NCBI GenBank assembly: GCA_033026295.1
Contig: CM065189.1
Coordinates: 6,961,203 to 7,025,202, forward strand
Length of the DNA stretch: 64,000 nucleotides
Direction of reading: 5' to 3'
Source: Channa striata
Taxonomy: Eukaryota > Chordata > Actinopteri > Anabantiformes > Channidae
Shown: in pieces, positions 11,401-24,700 of the stretch
How the letters are laid out: every line of letters begins with the position of its first letter
Position numbering within the stretch: position 1 is the stretch's first letter
Notes under the pieces: model-generated
The model's database searches: none
The model's input: the letters and a program-made list of their open reading frames with translations, nothing else
Told to the model about the DNA's origin: nothing
Position numbers and translations under genes: made by a program

Positions 11401-13749
11401 AGTTCACTTGCATTTTCATTACATTACAGGCTTCATAAATCTAACTGAGATTATTACTAGTGTGTAAATATGTGCACATAATTTAAATAAATTAAAACAG
11501 AATGAGACAGAATGTTAAGATGTCAAAGGCCCATTTTAGTAGCAAAATGATCTCAGGATAAAAAAAGTGTAAAATGCCTCAAGGCGGAACATTTACAAGG
11601 AGATCAAATGAAGACAGTGCAACCATGTCTGTTCAGAGGAATCTAATGCACTTCTCAGGAAATCGAAGATACGGAGATGAATATGTACCACAAAAGCAAG
11701 GCACCGGTATACTGTATGTACTGCACGGTTTAAAGACTTAATATCAGAGCCGGGGGCTTTTGTACGTCCAATGCAATCAGTTTGAACCATAAATAGGTTT
11801 GTCTAAATAACATGGCATTCATTCTCCGTTATAAATAGGTCTGGATATGACAACCTCTTCATGCAAAGTATATTTAAAAATCTCAAAGCAAACTGACCAC
11901 AAGCCTCCGTCACTGGTCTGTGATGTGGGCCTTAGGAATTCACTGAGGTAATGCTGGCTAAGGGTGATTATTCACCACTGAGGCTTTGGGTGCTGTATAG
12001 GGTGGTATCTGCATTCTGTGGTGCTATTATTTTTCTACAACTTTACCAGACACACCTGAGTCTGTACCGTGTAAAAGAGTTGAACATTAATCATCTTATT
12101 ATCACCGCTCAGCAGTTCAAGCAATACATATTCTGCTCATATTGGTAGTGAAATAAGCGATACATTCTGCAGCGAGTACACTTCAAGGAAGCAAAATAAC
12201 CCCATAGTACACTCTATGAAAAACTAACTATGACTTAGATAAGATAATTTTGTGTAAAAATAGAAAGGCAAAGAACCAAATGCGATGCTGGATTCTCTCG
12301 TCGCAGTGTATATGATCCTAAACCAAAAGCAAAATATGACATTCAGGATGTGTGTTACCAGGCAACCACCTGACGTATCATTGATCTCATATTAAGCCAC
12401 TCCTGCTCATGCTCCTCTCCTCTGACCTCTGGTGGACAGGTAACGTCACAGCTGGCTGCGTGTGATGTGCATTCGTATCTGTACACCAACGCACACTTTC
12501 ATTTCCTCACTAACCGCTTATGGTTTTCAAAAAGAGATGTCCACCCATTCACCTTTTAAAGGACTAGTGCTGCAGGTTTGCATGTTTGCTAGAATCATGT
12601 GGACATGTTTTTTGGCTAATCTCGCTGACAGTGGTATTTGCAAACCTGCTTGCAGTAATGAAAATTTCTGTGCTTAAACTGTGTTAGCTCCACAGTGACG
12701 GGACACTGACAAATATGAGATGACATTCATTACAGTAACTTTTTCAAAAGTTGTTCAGCATAAATACTCGCCAAAAGATATGTTGAAGTAAAGAGGCACC
12801 ATCCAAGGCGTCATTGGCAGCAGTGCAGAAATATTCCCTCATGAAGATTTGTCAGTGAGGCTCACCCTTCTAACCAATCAGAAATACGTTTTTTAGTATT
12901 CTTATTTTCAGTGATTTCATGATGACTGATACTTGAAAGGTTGGGTGGAGCGTGGGTGATTGATTTTCTGATGGTTTGCCAAAGGTTCCACATTGTGGCT
13001 TTAATTAAAAACCCATGTTTGCTCGTAATTCCTTCAAATTCTGTCTAAAAATGTATAATCTGCTTTTTAAAAATTCTCAGCAAAATGTTGAGATGAAATG
13101 ACCTGTAGTTTAGGTGTGGTACTTTTGAAGAGAGAACTTGACAATAGTAAAAGTTATTTAGTGAAAAGAAAAATCAAAATCAGAAAAAGTGACGAGAACC
13201 AAGAATGAAAAGTGATGGAAACATATTTCACTATGGAAGCCTGTCATGAATAATTACAGTACGTCTACGTGGACACACTGACACGTTGAGCCCCATTTTT
13301 CCCATTGCTAACTGCAAATGGTCTCAGGAGTTTTCCACGTGTTTGGTTCCCGAGCCTTCCTGCTCTGCTCAGTGTAAACTGTCTTAGTACCTTTGACTGA
13401 AAACATGCAATTTCCATGCGGTGCCTCAATGGCGCATATCATCTAACAGGCCGCCTTTCGTTGGCTTTGTTTAATTTCAGAGTCTCAGGCTCTGATAGGC
13501 TGTCCTCCCACTTTACAGACCGTCACCTTTATATCTCAGATTTGTCAAGAATAGAAACTCATGCAATGGTTTATATGATCAGCCTGTATGAAAATACTGT
13601 GATTCTTATCAAATGGATCAACATGAAAAAACAAACAACAAAAAAAGGAACCCCTTGTTATATTCCCACCCACCCACTCCATTCAAAAACAGGATAAAAA
13701 CTGTCTCTGCGAGGTGGGATTTGAGTGCCGTCCAAACTTGTGTCCGGAT
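11401..13749 (-). other. kcnq5: kcnq5 3' UTR
   Basis: About 2.3 kb without a convincing reading frame, between the kcnq5 stop (13750-13752) and its probable poly(A) signal. KCNQ5 transcripts usually have a long 3' UTR. I see no repeat or RNA gene here. Confidence 0.5.
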
Positions 13750-15053
13750 CTATTTTAGTCGTACGTGAGGCATGTTCAGCAATTCGGTGCTGCCAGCAGA
13801 AGGTGCAGATGCATGACCGCTGGCCAGGCTGCGGTTAGGGCCCCGGGACCCTGTCCCCGCTCTGCCTGCTGTCCTCAGGAGCTCTGAGGAGTAGGACTGG
13901 GCTTCAACAGTGCCCTGTGACAGGAAGTCACTTCCCTGTGCTTCTGTGTCCCTGTCACTGATAAAGAGGTCCTCCTCACCCCATCCACCTCCACCATGCC
14001 TGGCTAAACCACTGCCTCCACCTCCTCCCCCAGGATCTTGGTTACAGCTGTGGAAGCCAACTGGAGAGTCACTGCTTGTACTGGGGCTTTGAGATGACAG
14101 GCTGTGGCTGTGGCGGACATCCTGGACAGTGCCTGGAGCTGCCTGCATCAGGTCCTGCACCGACATGGACTTGCCCATGCCTCGGTCCATCTGCTTTGGG
14201 CCAGAACAACAGCCCAGGGCTTGTGGCACTAGCGGCTCCAACTCCAGGCTCATGTGTCTCCTCCAGGAGCCTTCCTCCTTGATGTTTAGTCGGCCATTGT
14301 TGTTGGTGGTGTCCTTTAACTGTGGCCCCAGTTTGCCCATCCCCAACCCAAAGCAGATGTCCTTTCTGACGCTGCTGTCTTCTATCTGTGTCCCTAGACC
14401 TCCACAAAAGTCCTCCATAGTGGGGGATGCTTCTGTGGATGTCGTTCGCACCAAGTTGCTTGAGCCACCAACTCGACTGGGAGGGGGTGGTGGTGGAAGC
14501 CTCGCCAAAAGAGGAAACCCTTCGTCTCCTGGACCTCCCCCTCCTCCGCTGCTGATACTGTTTGGAGTCAGGATGGGCGGCGAGCTCCCCATGGCTTCAT
14601 CCGTACCACTTTCAGGTGTGGTGGCCTGAGTCTGGGTATGATGATGGTGGGCGTGATGAGGATGACGTTGATGGTAATGATAATGATGGTGATGAGGCAA
14701 CGACGATGAGCTGAAAGAGGAGGAAGGGTGGCCAGAGGGAGGCGTGGAGGAGGAGGCGTTGAGATTTAGGTTGAGCTCATTGGGTGGACCCAGGATGAGA
14801 TGGAGTCCTCCCTGGGAAAGATGGGGGTTGGTGGAGGAGCGTGTGACGCAGCCCCCAGGGGGAGGCGCTCCGCTGCTATTGACCGGGTTAGAGCAGGACA
14901 AATCCTTACTGAAGACGGAGGAATGGTAGTTTGAGGTCTGTTCCAGCTCGAACAGGGGCAGAGAGGAGAGCGTGAGGGCTGACGACGAACCCTTACGCAG
15001 AACCTGACGATAGATATCGAGCAGGAGTCGAGTTTTGATTCAATTGACTGGAC
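13750..15053 (-). CDS. kcnq5: kcnq5 last exon: end of coiled coil and long C-terminal tail (frameshift near 15025)
   Basis: Begins with VQSIESKLD after the acceptor TTCACAG. A one-base loss (about 15025-15026) then shifts the frame, after which LLDIYRQVLRKG and some 420 further codons are open to the TAG at 13752-13750. Islands shared with mammalian KCNQ5 are GGLHLILGPPNE, GKSMSVQDLM, DLFISD and MPHVRLK. Between them are low-complexity stretches: serine-rich, a histidine-rich block (about 14640-14700), glycine runs and a proline run. The tail probably contains trafficking and regulatory sites. Confidence 0.9.
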
Positions 15054-18000
15054 CTGTGAAGAGAGGAAGAGCGGAAAGGAAGGAGCAAGAAGAAGCATTA
15101 AAAAATGGCCCAGATATGCCAACAAGCTTCTGCAGATGCTGGATCAAAAATGACCTAATGCAGTAAAACAAAGAATCCATATCTTGCTTTGTAGGCTACG
15201 CAAAAATTTAATTTAGTACAGATCCTAATCAGGAATTGTCAAACAGCCAACAGATGCTGCACGATGAAGATCTATGTCAGATGGAAATGTCCTTGAGTCC
15301 AGGGAGACAACAGGGAGAGGTTTTGTAGGGGATTATTATTATTAATACATGATCACATAGTAATGCAGTAATCTGTGTTACCTAAATAATCAGGGTATTA
15401 GTACTAGTTACCGTGCAGTAAAGCGTTCCCATGTTCAGAAACAATACTGTGATTTAAAAAAATCAAATAAACACGTAATTGGAGGTGATTTCTGTCTTTT
15501 GTGTCACCATCACTGAGTCGAGCTCTGGAGACACAACGAATCTCTGTTGTCAGTAAAGACAAGTATGTGACGTGATGTGCAGACAATTCAAAGTGGAATC
15601 ACCAGCACAAAGAGGCGAGTTTGTGTACAAATGGTGGTGCTAAAACTTGACCAGTCATGAAAAACAGAGAAACACTCTGATGACATATAAGGTGACATTT
15701 GGCAGGTGTTTTGGTAACTGGAGATTCATAGTTTGACTTTATATTAGACCAATTGTTACTTTATGGGGATAAACAAATAATAGGTTACTAGCTTGGAATT
15801 AAATATTTTAACTTAAGGACTTTCCCAACAGTGTCCCACAAAAGGTTGGGCAACAAAAAAAAAAAAAACTAAAAACGAAAAGTTTGAAATTGACTTTCAA
15901 CGCTTCCTTTTTTTAGGCGCCTGTCCAAAACATCAAAGATGAGATTCTTAATAACTTTAAAGGTGCAAAAACCAGTTTACATTTTATGTTTTGAAATAAT
16001 ACTCTTTCAAGCTATATTAAATCACAACTTGATGAGTTTAGTTTTATTTTTTATTCAAGTGTAGTTAGAAATTAAAGACTCATGTATATGCCACAGTTAG
16101 CTGGCCAGAAACATGTTGCATTAAAATGCACGTGCATTAAAACGTTGAAGGATTTAATCTAGTATAAGATGATAAACAATAAAACAAGCAGAAAACAAGC
16201 AGGAGACACACCTGTCGCTCCACCTTACAGACACGACCCAGCATGCTCATGTCCTCTAATATGTCTCCGTCCGACAGCAGCTTCTCTCGAATCTTCTTGT
16301 CCAGAGGCATCTGGCCCTTACCCAGGATCTGATCCACTCTGAAACGCACAAACACACACACAGGGACACGCAAACACAGTAAGACATTAATGACAAGAAG
16401 AGAAAGAGCGACAAAGTAGGAAACCAGGAGGTAGCCGAGAGAAAGACGAGAGTGAAACTGTAACCAGAGGGACGTTTTTGTTTCCAGCACACAGACGCAA
16501 AAAAAGTTGTTACATTTCCTCACTGGATTTGACAGATACGACATTCACACAATTAACTAATTGTGGTGATTCCTAAATAGTTTTATTTTGCAGGACCTCA
16601 TTCAAATTCTGCTTCTTTGTCTCACTCCTGCCTTGCATTACGTCAGTATTCCTGCTCAATCCAGTGAGGCTCAGTAGAATCTGGTTATTCAAGTGTGTTG
16701 GTTAGTGTAAAGTATTGAATTAAAAAGCCAAAGTAACGCATGCAAGTATGAGGCCACCAACATTCGGGGAAAACAAATGACAGAAGCGTTGACAAGATCA
16801 TCCAACACCAAACTGGACTCTACTGGAAAAGTAAGTGAGGTTTGTTTGAGTGTGTGTTTTTAAGCTATTTGAGACAAAATCCACAAGGTTATGTTTTTTC
16901 TTTTTAAGCTTACAGAAAGGTCACAATTCAGTAAACGTGGAAAACAAGATGAAAGTATCTCACTGATGTGCACCTCATTTCCTTTCTCTATTTCCAGGCT
17001 TTGTGTGCTTCAGGTCTAAAATCAGTAAGTAATTCATGATTAAAAACAAATGGTAATAAAAGTCGAATAAAATGACTTCAACTATTGAACTTGCTCTGTA
17101 TGGCTTTAGTTCAGGGTGTAAATGTACAAGAATGTTTTTTAAACTTTCCTCTGACTATATTATAATATTTCTCTGCTTCTAGCTGAACAACTCCTCCAGA
17201 TGACATCACCCGGAGGAGTTTTCCATGATTAGGAGTTCATATGATGTCATCTGGAGAAGTCGGTTGTCCTGATTATTACACACTACATAGTATAAGCAAC
17301 AAGATGACATAATGTGAAATGAAGATTCCTCCAAGTGATGTCATCTGGAGGCATTTTCCATAGAGAACTATTGTAATGTAGGGAAGTCAGAGGAAAGTTT
17401 ATTAGCATTCAATTACAATGTACTACTCAAAGTAGAACCAAAAGATCAAGTTTAATATCAGGCGTCATTTGAAAAGAGGGTCCTGTCAGTTAAACCCTTA
17501 AAAAACTCTTTTCAAAGATTTTCTAATAATAATAAAATCTTAAACGCTGTTTCAGTCTGATGAGCAGCACTGCCACAAGATACAGTATGAATTGCATGCA
17601 GCTGTTTCATTTAACAGAGAACAACAGCAGGGGTCAGTGTTACGACAGCAGTGGCAGATGAGATTCACAGCGTGAAAATGTAGATTGTACAACACATGTG
17701 AGCGCCGGGCTGCGAACCCACGCGAGGATCCCAAAATTCACCACAGCAAACGCTCAAACTAAAGTCGATATAGACGGGAGCAGCTCATTGTTAGTGACTC
17801 CACACACAGGAGGAAAGTGTTTCAGTCGCAGCAATGCGTGACCGTGTAGAAAACAAAAAAACAGTTGGGCTCATCTCACTTCCATATCAGTCAATCCACA
17901 GCAGTAAGTGTAATTTGCCCTCGTCATTTCGAGGACCCCTCGTCACCTGGATTGACTGAGTGAAGTGAGCTGAACCCGTGTGATATGTGAAGGACCGGGA

Positions 18001-18661
18001 TGCATGTTCTGACCCCTGGCTGGAGTTCTTTCGGCCCTGGCTGTAATAGACAGGCAGGGAAGGGGTGGAAAAGGTCTTGGCTCTGCTGTTCAGGGGCTTT
18101 GGACCTAATATCATGTCCAGCCTGTGAGGGAAGCAAACACATACACACACACACGGGCAAAGACATAAACATTCATACGTACGTGGAATATACACCCGAG
18201 CACGGAATACAGGTGAATCAGTCACAGTATGGTGTAAACACGACAGCAAAGCTCTACGTGTTATTCCCACCTGGTTTGCAGGTTCTTGATGCGACACAGC
18301 ATGTCCAGGTGACCGGCAGAGTACTGCTCAATCACGTCCTTCACGTCGTACGGCCGCAGCGTCTCCTTGAACTTCCTCTTGGCTATGTGGAACTTCATGA
18401 TCCTGCAAACAGGCAGAGAAACGCATCCGTCAGCCAAAGGGGGAGCTCTGATACAGTCGGTACGAATGACCTGCAGTGACTCCGTCAACCTGAGATGTTA
18501 CACAGACTGAAGCTCATAAAATAAACAACAACAAGTTAGCGTGGTTTTTCCGGCTTTAAGGAGTTCGCCAGGCGTCTGCATGCAAATCATCTGATTCTTC
18601 GCAGCCATTCAAACACTCGAGCAATCACTCAGTAGGACTATGTTGTGGCTGCTTGTTTTAG

Positions 18662-18711
<50 letters not shown>

Positions 18712-21700
18712 GCATAGCTTTGAAAAAGCAGCTTTTCTGAATCTATGCACCTGTGGAGTCTCAAGTTAAATTTTCAGAGATCCTGGCTGACTGATGTGGA
18801 GAAGAGACGGAAGGAGGGAACACAGCAATAAAACAGCCTGAAGTGGAGGGGGGGCAACGTTTGTGTGAAGCTGTATTTTCCTATGGCCAATAAAGCTGTG
18901 GGCTTTTTTAATTTGCATAAGGTATAAAGATCAAATAAAAACTGACTGTCTGAGAATGAGAGCGTTCTGACTCCAGTAATATAGCTGACACATTGTAGAG
19001 ATGGACAAGATTCAGGTTTATATTTCTTCATGAGCTGCGGTTTTGGTAAAAAATCAAAAGGTGAAAACTTCCAAGGTTGTTTCTTCCTGTGTCCAGTGTG
19101 TGTAACAGCACTGGCACAGATGCAGCAATATTTCTGAATAAGAATCAGGCAGGGCGGGAATAAAGGGGCTAAATATTTGTTCCACCACCAAGTCAGAAAA
19201 GAGTTTTTTGAGTAAACTGACAGGAAACATATGAACAGCAGACAAGGGGTCAGACACACAGTCATCGATCATCTACAATATTACTTTTTATACTGTGGTC
19301 ATTTAAATTCTGTTTGTTTAAAACTAAATCCATTTTTTAGCCTGTAGCTGCACATTACTATCAACGGTTTCGGTTAAAGTAAATGTAGCATTTGATCGAT
19401 TAGTGCATTTTATTAACTCACTTACAATGTGAATTTATTAAACCCTGTAAAAATAACTCAAAAGCATCATGAATTTAGTGGATCAGTTTTGTTCCCTCGT
19501 GTGTGGAACAAAAATAAAAAATGTCCAAATTTAGGTTCAACCGTTGTTTCTATAGGATCTAAAACATTTTAAAACAAATAGAACATTTGGACATAGTTTT
19601 AACAGATTTAATTCTTGCTGTTTTAACCCAAACACAAGCACCTGACAGGTGGATATTAAAGGGCACAGGGACACACTCTGTCCTTGTGGCTTAATCACCT
19701 TATTTAGCTCGGCAGTGTTAATGCTCCCACTAACTATATATTTCCTGCCTCTCAACACTCGACCCGGTCACATGAACAACAACGACATAAAAAAAATGTT
19801 CTAAAAATAAGCATAAAAAAAAAAATCTTCCGGTCACTTTAATCCCCAGTGTACATTCAATCAGGAGAGCTGCTGAACACCGGCGGCTGCAATCAGGGTT
19901 TGTTTGCATGCACCCCGAGCAGCAGAAAAAGACAGTATGAGCCGGATTAATGGAGGACGTCTCATTCGCTTTGCCTACCTGACAGCTCTAATGACAGTCT
20001 TGACCGACGGCAGCAGGTCTTCCACCAACATCTCGCAGTGACAGCCCTTCTCATCGAAGCCCTCCTCTGCTGTCAGGTTGGAGTCTGCTGCTTGGAGGAG
20101 GAGACACAGAAACGGAGCTCCCGTGAGACGAGGACACACACAAACCATCAGCCACTCGGACATTTCTACAGCCACTGGCCACTTCATTAGGTACAATCCA
20201 ATCCAATCCTTACTTTTAAAAGCTTGTAATTTCTCCATTTTTAAGTTGAAAATGCCAAAAAGGTTATAAAACAAAACATTAGAACCAACTCTTAATCTAA
20301 TTCTCTCTAATGTGACTCCACCTCCCCTTATGACCTCGGTAATAAAGTAGAACAGTCTCATTTCTGCATGAGGCCACTGAGTGTAAACACTGGTCCTATG
20401 GTCCTTTTATTAGCTGTTAAGTGATAAAAATGGAGCATCGTACATTGAGGCAAAAGATAACGCGTTGTGTTGGCGTGAAGCACACGGAGCTGTCAGTCGA
20501 GTACGATAGCTCAGCGTCTGCATAGTGAGGTGGTCAGGGTGGTTGAGTGGTACATCCCACAGGACCTTCTAACAGGAGACAGCAGCCCGAGTCCAACATG
20601 AGGCGTTTTACACGTTAATGATGATCACGCCACAGTGTTTTATAGGACGTGCGATGTTTGCGTCACATTTTTGACGTGGAGAGCGTCATTGTGACACGCT
20701 GTGGGATGAGAACGTGTTGCGATTACTCAGATGACACCAACAGTGCACGCAAATCACACACTGATGAAGTGAACTGATGCGATCTGGAAGGAGACAAACA
20801 GTGTTGGAACAGCAGACGGGTGGTGAAGAACGAGACTTCCAACAGCACAACCCTGTTCAAACCCCCACGCTCCAGTACAGCGTCTGGACTCATTGTGTCT
20901 AACCAAACGCTCTGGTCGCCTCGGAGAAGCAGCACTTTGACACCGCTCAGCATGTGGGACGCGATTTTGTGTGTTTGATGCATTAAATCAATCCCGCTGA
21001 TGATGAATCCAGACAGACACTGAGGGAGGGTTCTCGACACATGAAAATATGAGATGGTAATGATTCGCTCCGTTGAACAGAACCAAAGTTTCCCACTAAA
21101 ATAACTTTCTTATTTCACTTCTAATTAACCCATAGTGAAAGGGAAACATTTCCCATCTCATTTAGCCAACACGTCAGTGACTATGAACCATCAGACGGAG
21201 CGCGGCTAACCAGCCAACCAGTCTGGTTTTGGCTAGCCCCTTTATTGATTCCTCTCCACCAGCAGGCCTCAGCCAGCTGGCCGGCTCCGACACCCCATAT
21301 GGCTGTCAGAGCTTACCACCCCCACCTTCCATCAACCCATCAGTCCACCCACAAACACCAACTGGCTCTCACCCAGGAGGGCTCGCCAAGCCGGCACGAC
21401 TGGGCCAATGGAAGGAAGGGCAAGCCACCATTAGCATTCCTCCACTCAGCTGCTTGAATTAGTGGGCAAAACCAGTCAGGTTGAATGCTCAGCCACAACG
21501 CCACACTTAAACACACGCAATGAAACCGGGGATTTACTGATCACATGCTGGGACGTAAAGGATTAGCAGAGGGTTGGATTGACGCTGCTCTCGTTTTCAG
21601 CTTGTTTTAACCTGTTTATAACCGTGAATGTGCAGGCTGCATGTGAGCGAGCGTGCACTAGTCGCGGCCCACTCACCATCAGTGGTGGAGCGGGACTGGC

Positions 21701-24700
21701 TCTTAAGGCGGAGTGAAGGTCTGAAGCGCGTGCGGTCGTTGAAGCTCCAGCTCTTCTGCACCTTGGCAGGGCTGCTTCCCTCCGTCCCGGCCTCGGCCAC
21801 CGGAGAGCGGCGGTCGTTCACCGAAGACGTCTGCCTGTTCTTGATGCTCTGACCTCGGGGCTCGCCATCCTCACCCGTTCCTTGAAGCTCAGCTTCTGGC
21901 TGTGGAGTGAAATTGGGGTAACGAGTGGTCCAGACAGAGATATGTTACTGAGACGTGTTTCAGGACATCTACATAATAATGTCACACGTTATGCAGAATG
22001 CGGTTGCTTTGAATGCGGCTGTCACAGGGCAGTCACTGTCCAGATCCCTGTCTACGAATATGACAGACAAGATGGAGAAAGACCAGCATGCATTGCAGCG
22101 CTGCAGCATGAGCGTCACACAAATGCAAACTGAGCTTAAGTCAGGAGGCTTCAGCTACACGTTGGACTACATCGGAGGAACTAGCAGGCATGTTGCATAT
22201 AGGGACATTCACATTGTCATATAGAACCACGTGGTTATGCTTCATTTTTATTTACAATTCACTAATAGACAAAAGCCACAAAAGTTATCGCACATACTGT
22301 CCATGTAATGTGTCATGGAAGGGCGGAGTGATGGGAGTAAATTAAAGAATAATCACTTGTGGACAGTGGAGAAAGTTGGGATGTTGATGCAGCTGTGATG
22401 ACTGCATGCAATAAGGCAGCTCACGAGCAACAGGCAGGACTGGTTTACACACACTGGTTTTACTGGTACTGCACAGTGCACTGATTGTGTACGTCTCACT
22501 AACAAAAAACTACCGCCAATGTAAAGACTTCGTCACTGTAGGTTTTATCAATGTACATTTTGCAGACTAGTGGGGACAGTTGCTTCAGAAAGTATTCCGA
22601 TCTCTTCACGTTTTGCACAGTTGGATGGTAGAAAAGCACATTATCCCCATCAAAGAGTTCACGTTTTAGGATTTTTTTGCCCCAAAAAACCTGAGATCAT
22701 TTATGTATTTGCACACTTAATTTACTTGTATGTAGAGGCAATTTGGGCAGTTTATCCTAATTTTTCTGACGTGCTTCGTGAGTGTGGATCAGAGTAAAGA
22801 GGTCCTACTACTTTGTAAAGCAGCTGTATCGACAGCAGCAGGATTCAGTCAAAACATGGTCCATGGATGTAAAGGGACATGTCACAGCGACTCACTAATT
22901 TATTATTGCTTCAGATATTTTTGTCTTTCAAAACGATTGTGAATGTAGAGATACAAAAGACCCGTGTGACCACAAGTCATCGCTAGTGCGAGCCTTTGTA
23001 TCACAGAGGAATATGGGAAGTGGAGTGTGGTTGTTGCAACACCAGGAGGTGAGTATGAAAAACGTCTACAATATTCATCACTCATTTTTATCTCTACACG
23101 TGTTCATTATTCAACGGAGACTGAAACCTGGCGCGGATGTCCTAGGAGCAAACGCAGTTAAAACAAGCAGAGGCAACAACGCATTTGCTCAGGCAAAGAT
23201 CACACAAAGGCAGATCGTCTGTTACTACAGTGTGACGTCTCCCCTGCGAGATGTATGGGCTCGGCTCTCTCCAAGGCTGCACAGCCTCCTACAGATGCCC
23301 ATGCACCAAGAATTAGTCAGCATTCCCAAAGAAAAACACGTAACAGGGGCAGCAGAAAACGCTGTGTACCTATGCCTCCGAGTGGTACACCTCCTCAGTA
23401 GCTTCTGTTTATTACTATGAATTTTACTACAAAAACAAACAAACCAAAGGGAAGATAGACATATGATGATGTGTTACACGATGCAGAATCCTTTTTTTCA
23501 AACATTACCGCCCCGTTTCGTACTTTGACCCCTGCTCGTCTTACTGCATTAATATCAGCTGCGGTGCCTGACGTGTGAGTGCAAACGATCCTTTGAGAAC
23601 AGCATGTACGGAGGTTATGAAGTACAAAGTGACATAACAGAGTTTCTGTTGGCGCCTCAATTTGTCGACCACTGACATTTAGAAGCAGCAGAATGGAGGC
23701 AACTGAGCTTAGCGGAGGAAAATGAACATCTACAGCACCATCTGAAAAAGGCCGCAATTTGGTGACTCACACACTACATGTCGATATCCCTCATTTAACT
23801 GTGCGTATTAAACTGGGCCCCGGCAACAAGTGCCTGAGTCACCAGTGTGAGGCCAGTAACCTTTAGACAGACACTTGTGAGCTTGCCCACAGTGTTAGGA
23901 TTCACAGCTCGGAATTCTGTGATCACTCACTTTGAAAATAATCAATACACAGAGATAATAAAGTATGACAGCTGCAATTATGGATTTGAATTTTGTCTCC
24001 AGCTCTGCAGTGGAGACGTACAGAGAGTTGGGGGAAAACACAGCAGGAAAAAAATGTAGATGGAGGCTGGAGCTCTCCTCCCCCGTTCTTCAGACATGCT
24101 TAGCCTTGCGTGGGATGGATTCTGTTGGTGCTTGTGTTCTGACTGTATAAAAAATGTCAATCTGCTTAATTTGGTTATTTATTTTAATGATGTTTGACAT
24201 TCTTTGGCTTCTTCCACAGTGTGGGTTATATGTGATACCAAGCTCAAGGGAAAAATTGTCTCGACTGCCTTCGGGCCTCAGCAGTGGTTCACAGACAAAC
24301 ATTTACACAGTATTTCATAACTGCAAAATATTATGTCACTGAGCCCTCATGGCTTGCATGCGCTGAGACCACTGATATCAATAGAAAACGTGTACATGGT
24401 GAAAACTCCTGAGGAAAGAGGTTTGTTCCTGTGCTGAGACAAAATGCTTTATGTGTGTAGTTGTGTGTGTTGCAGCTTGTGTTTGACTGCCTCAACATGT
24501 TCTGCCTCGACAAACCCAACGATAAAACAATGAGCGTAAGAGTGTCACTGTAAAATATATATTAAATATGTCAGGGTCACATTATTATACTCACAGTGTG
24601 AAACTCCTCTAATTAGGGCGACTTTAGTGCAGCAGAGTTTAGCATTAGGTTTATTTCTCCCGTGAGAGCTGGGTTTCATTTGAACATGTTGTAAACTGAT

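Noticed and set aside
13910..14629. Long plus-strand frames opposite the kcnq5 last exon (up to 166 codons)
   Set aside because: They are antisense shadows of a GC-rich low-complexity coding exon, and the minus-strand frame has clear KCNQ5 homology.
17700..17735. tRNA T-arm-like GTGGGTTCGCAGCCC on the minus strand
   Set aside because: The stem does not pair properly and there are no D or anticodon arms. At most a SINE remnant.
20723..21040. 105-codon minus-strand frame in the kcnq5 intron
   Set aside because: No splice-site or family support, and a dispersed-element motif lies nearby.
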